Below, in pieces: positions 5,334 through 7,307 of a DNA stretch of 7,307 nt (its first letter is position 1; every line of letters begins with the position of its first letter). Below the pieces are notes generated by a model. It did not search any database, had not been told where the DNA came from, and worked only from the letters and a program-made list of their open reading frames with translations. The position numbers were made by a program, and so were the translations under genes. Source of the DNA: Lachnospiraceae bacterium UBA3821 (GTDB lineage: Bacteria; Bacillota; Clostridia; Lachnospirales; Lachnospiraceae); the NCBI GenBank assembly GCA_002368865.1, contig DFDT01000066.1, forward strand, positions 1 to 7,307, given 5' to 3'.

Positions 5334-7118
5334 ATGAAGCGCATTGCTGTAAAGTATTTATTTCCTGTTGTGCTTCTGTTTTATGCGCTGCGGAATGTGG
5401 CGAGGGGAGTCGATCTGTGGGACGGCGGTTATAATTATGCCAATTTTACCTACGGCGGATTGAAATATATGGATGCTATGTGGTATTTTGCCACCTGGTT
5501 ATCGAATGTGACAGGCAGTCTTATCATAAGACTGCCTTTTGGTCATACCATGATCGGAATGAATGTCTATACCGGATTGCTCCAGGGTGGGATCGCGGTG
5601 CTGGCGTATTGGTTTTGTCTGAAGCGCCTGCACCTTCCGTTCTGGGCGGCTGCGGTGGGAGAATTCCTGGCGTTGAGCCTTTGCTGGGCGCCTTACGCGG
5701 TATTGTATAACTATCTGACCTACGGGATCATGCTTCTGGGCGTTGTCTTACTTTACCGGGGACTGACGACGGGCAGGGCAGGGGATCTGGTTCTGGCAGG
5801 GGTGGTCCTGGGACTGAATGTTGGAGTCCGGTTTCCCAATCTGGTGCAGGCTGGATTTATCCTGGCACTGTGGTATCATTCTCTTGTGCTTCGAAAAGAA
5901 AAGCCCGCCAAAACATTGAGCAGGACCGGCTGGTGTGTGCTGGGGTATATGGGAGCGCTAATATTTTTTGTGCTGCTCATCGCTGCCATATACGGACTGG
6001 ATTCCTATTTTGGAGGAATTCGAGATCTCTTCGGAATCTCTGATACGGCGCCGGACTACTCTGCCGGTTTTCTCCTGTTCAGCATCGTTGAGACTTATGT
6101 AGACAGCGTTTCCACATACTGGCTGAAACGGTTTGTTTTGCTACTTGCGGCGGAAACCGCGGTTTGGCTGGTATTTCCACAGCATTTTTATCGGCGCAAA
6201 CAGATACTTACTGTGATCCTTACAACAGGTTTCTTTTGGTATATTGTGCGAAAAGGATATTGTACACCAGATTATGCCGCCTACCAGGCTGTTTTTTATC
6301 CGGCGATCTTCTGGATTCTGGCAGGGATACTGCTCTGCCTTGGTCTGCTTTTCAAAAAGGAAGCAGCGCCGGAGGACAAGCTGCAGGCGCTGCTCGTACT
6401 TCTCGTCATTTATATTACGCCGCTGGGCAGCAACAATGCGATGTATGCGTGTATCAATAATCTGTTCCTGACGGCACCCTGGATACTGGATCAGTCCTGG
6501 AAGTTTATGTGGGAAAAAGCGCACCCGGTCTGCTTTCCGCTTCGGGTCATGGCGGCGGCATGCAGCGTTCTGTTGTGCGTTCAGGGAGCCGGCTTCGGCA
6601 GCCGTTTCGTATGTGAGTGCGCGGCGGGGGCAAGGGATCTGGCTTATGAGATCACTGAGATTCCGGTATTGAAGGGGATGCACACAGGGCAGGAGAGCGG
6701 GCAGGAACTGGAAACATTATATCGGTATCTGCAGACGAACGGTTTGCTGGACAAAACCTGCATCCTTTACGGTGACATACCGGGGCTTTCCTATTATATG
6801 CAGCTGGCGCCGGCTATGAACATTTGGGGGGATCTGCTTTCCTACAGCCCGGACAGAATGCGGGCGGATCTGAAAGAGATCGAAGCGGGGACGGCTGCGG
6901 GAATGATTCCGGATGGGCAGATAGCGGCAGAGCAGCTGCCGGTCGTGATCGTACACACAAAATATGCTGAAGCCAAAGAGGATCCGACGGAAACACAGGA
7001 TGATCTGAATCCCACGGTGAAAGAAAAGCTTGACGAATTATATATTTTCATGCATAATAATGGCTACAGGCGTGCGGAAGATCTGGCATGCAGGACTTAT
7101 GCAGTATATCTGAGATAA
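5334..7118 (+). CDS. Large polytopic membrane protein, probable GT-C-type glycosyltransferase
   Basis: I recognise no named family with certainty. The 594-residue product has a positively charged start (MKRIAVK), a first hydrophobic helix at about 5-22, then a short loop with an acidic motif, DLWDGGYNY (27-35). About a dozen further hydrophobic segments extend to about residue 420. Residues about 440-594 form a soluble, probably extracytoplasmic domain (ILYGDIPGLSYYMQL at 477-491). An acidic motif in the first outer loop, many helices and a C-terminal soluble domain are the plan of GT-C enzymes, which use lipid-linked sugar donors to build or decorate envelope glycans; the assignment is inference. 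RFPN (166-169) and GSNNAMYACINN (365-376) are polar islands in the membrane part, worth testing as conserved motifs. GC is near or above that of its neighbours (67%, 52% and 48% in three 60-base lines counted), unlike the AT-rich acyltransferase. It lies between infA and rpmJ, normally adjacent genes. Confidence 0.8.
   Translation: MKRIAVKYLFPVVLLFYALRNVARGVDLWDGGYNYANFTYGGLKYMDAMWYFATWLSNVTGSLIIRLPFGHTMIGMNVYTGLLQGGIAVLAYWFCLKRLHLPFWAAAVGEFLALSLCWAPYAVLYNYLTYGIMLLGVVLLYRGLTTGRAGDLVLAGVVLGLNVGVRFPNLVQAGFILALWYHSLVLRKEKPAKTLSRTGWCVLGYMGALIFFVLLIAAIYGLDSYFGGIRDLFGISDTAPDYSAGFLLFSIVETYVDSVSTYWLKRFVLLLAAETAVWLVFPQHFYRRKQILTVILTTGFFWYIVRKGYCTPDYAAYQAVFYPAIFWILAGILLCLGLLFKKEAAPEDKLQALLVLLVIYITPLGSNNAMYACINNLFLTAPWILDQSWKFMWEKAHPVCFPLRVMAAACSVLLCVQGAGFGSRFVCECAAGARDLAYEITEIPVLKGMHTGQESGQELETLYRYLQTNGLLDKTCILYGDIPGLSYYMQLAPAMNIWGDLLSYSPDRMRADLKEIEAGTAAGMIPDGQIAAEQLPVVIVHTKYAEAKEDPTETQDDLNPTVKEKLDELYIFMHNNGYRRAEDLACRTYAVYLR
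5513..5540 (+). terminator. Terminator-like perfect inverted repeat inside the membrane-protein gene
   Basis: AGGCAGTCTTAT (5513-5524) and ATAAGACTGCCT (5526-5537) are perfect 12-base inverted repeats around one central C (5525), followed by TTTT (5537-5540). In RNA this would fold into a stem of about 10 bp with a five-base loop. The pattern is that of a modest + strand intrinsic terminator; there is no T-run on the opposite side. It lies about 205 bases after the infA stop, within codons 60-69 of the membrane protein, coding for GSLIIRLPF. The short U-run makes partial termination more likely than complete. Confidence 0.5.
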
Positions 7119-7137
7119 AAATAATATGAAAATCACG

Positions 7138-7170
7138 ACATAGCCTCTTGCAATTTGCAAGGGGCTATGT
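7138..7170 (+). repeat. 16-bp inverted repeat between the membrane-protein gene and rpmJ
   Basis: ACATAGCCTCTTGCAA (7138-7153) and TTGCAAGGGGCTATGT (7155-7170) are complementary except for one T-G wobble, with a single T between them; in RNA the loop would open to about five bases. It begins 20 bases after the membrane-protein stop. What follows is TATAATCG, not a real T-run, and the other strand is no better, so it is a poor intrinsic terminator in both directions. It overlaps the promoter of rpmJ and could act as an operator-like dyad or as a 3'-end stabilising hairpin for the upstream mRNA. Confidence 0.8.
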
Positions 7171-7176
7171 TATAAT
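7148..7176 (+). promoter_or_regulatory. Strong candidate promoter (extended -10) for rpmJ and downstream genes
   Basis: TTGCAA (7148-7153) is followed after exactly 17 bases by a perfect TATAAT (7171-7176). TATG at 7166-7169 one base before it gives the TRTGn extended -10 typical of Gram-positive sigma-A promoters. Transcription would start near 7183, leaving about a 27-base leader that contains the rpmJ ribosome binding site. This would restart the ribosomal-protein operon (normally rpmJ-rpsM-rpsK-rpoA-rplQ, outside the window) after the inserted gene. Confidence 0.8.
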
Positions 7177-7195
7177 CGAAAATGGTCTTTTTTGA

Positions 7196-7202
7196 AAGGA
7201 GG
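7196..7202 (+). promoter_or_regulatory. Ribosome binding site supporting the GTG start of rpmJ
   Basis: AAGGAGG, a perfect Shine-Dalgarno core, lies 7 bases before the GTG at 7210. No in-frame ATG is available at this position, so rpmJ starts with GTG. Confidence 0.88.
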
Positions 7203-7209
7203 GTTTAAC

Positions 7210-7307
7210 GTGAAGGTTAGATCATCAGTAAAACCGATCTGCGAGAAATGCAAGATCATCAAGAGAAAAGGACGCATCAGAGTAATCTGTGAGAATCCGA
7301 AACACAA
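7210..7307 (+). CDS. rpmJ: 50S ribosomal protein L36 (3' end outside window)
   Basis: L36 is the smallest protein of the large subunit and binds 23S rRNA. The visible 32 residues ([15 protein letters not shown] at the start, ICENPKH at the end) carry the zinc-ribbon ligands C11, C14, C27 and H32, so this is the zinc-binding (C+) paralogue. Family length is about 37 residues, so only about five codons are missing. It begins with GTG behind a perfect Shine-Dalgarno site. Serine at position 5 replaces the proline more often seen there. It is separated from infA by a 1.8-kb membrane-protein gene and appears to be driven by its own extended -10 promoter. Confidence 0.96.
   Translation, partial: MKVRSSVKPICEKCKIIKRKGRIRVICENPKH

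Noticed and set aside
6154..6165. Twelve-base perfect palindrome AAACCGCGGTTT in the membrane-protein gene.
   Set aside because: No spacer, no T-run and no context; such short palindromes occur by chance and it codes for ordinary helix residues.
6141..6683. Minus-strand open frame (180 codons) opposite the large membrane-protein gene.
   Set aside because: Shadow of a well-supported + strand gene, with no recognisable domain and no support from operon context.
7182..7208. Eight-codon open frame (ATG to TAA) starting at the predicted rpmJ transcription start, possibly a leader peptide.
   Set aside because: It reads through the rpmJ Shine-Dalgarno sequence and has no ribosome binding site; a run this short is expected by chance.

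Overview
The window is the distal part of the spc ribosomal-protein operon of a Gram-positive Clostridia-type bacterium, most likely Lachnospiraceae. This rests on gene order (rpsE-rpmD-rplO-secY ... adk-map-KOW-infA ... rpmJ), strong AAGGAGG-type ribosome binding sites, the four-cysteine zinc lid of adenylate kinase, a KOW-domain gene between map and infA, and the look of the L15, IF-1 and L36 proteins. Species cannot be named from this alone. Every gene is on the + strand and there is no gene-free stretch longer than about 110 bases.

Layout. 1-2095 is ordinary housekeeping: the 3' end of rpsE, then rpmD, rplO and secY, tightly packed, with rplO and secY overlapping by one base. A strong intrinsic terminator (2121-2153) directly follows secY. 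Next comes an AT-rich gene for a membrane acyltransferase of the acyltransferase-3 family (2183-3196), which is not part of the standard operon. An AT-rich gap with a good sigma-A promoter candidate (3206-3234) follows. Housekeeping resumes with adk, map, a KOW-domain RNA-binding protein gene and infA (3303-5307). A second non-standard gene (5334-7118) encodes a large polytopic membrane protein that resembles a GT-C-type glycosyltransferase. It carries a perfect 12-bp inverted repeat followed by TTTT inside its 5' coding part. A 91-base gap then holds a 16-bp inverted repeat fused to a strong extended -10 promoter, and rpmJ starts at 7210 and runs off the window.

How it works together. The housekeeping genes supply the ribosome (S5, L30, L15, L36), translation initiation (IF-1), protein export (SecY), removal of the initiator methionine (MetAP) and adenylate balance (Adk). 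The two extra membrane genes both look like cell-envelope glycan functions. Each sits at a junction of the operon, has a terminator-like hairpin before it or in its 5' part, and has a promoter candidate after it. My reading (inference) is that envelope 'cargo' genes occupy low-transcription pockets between highly expressed housekeeping blocks, each block restarted by its own promoter. I saw no mobile element, CRISPR array, tRNA or rRNA, and no clearly new multi-gene system. The most unusual content is these two insertions and their flanking signals.
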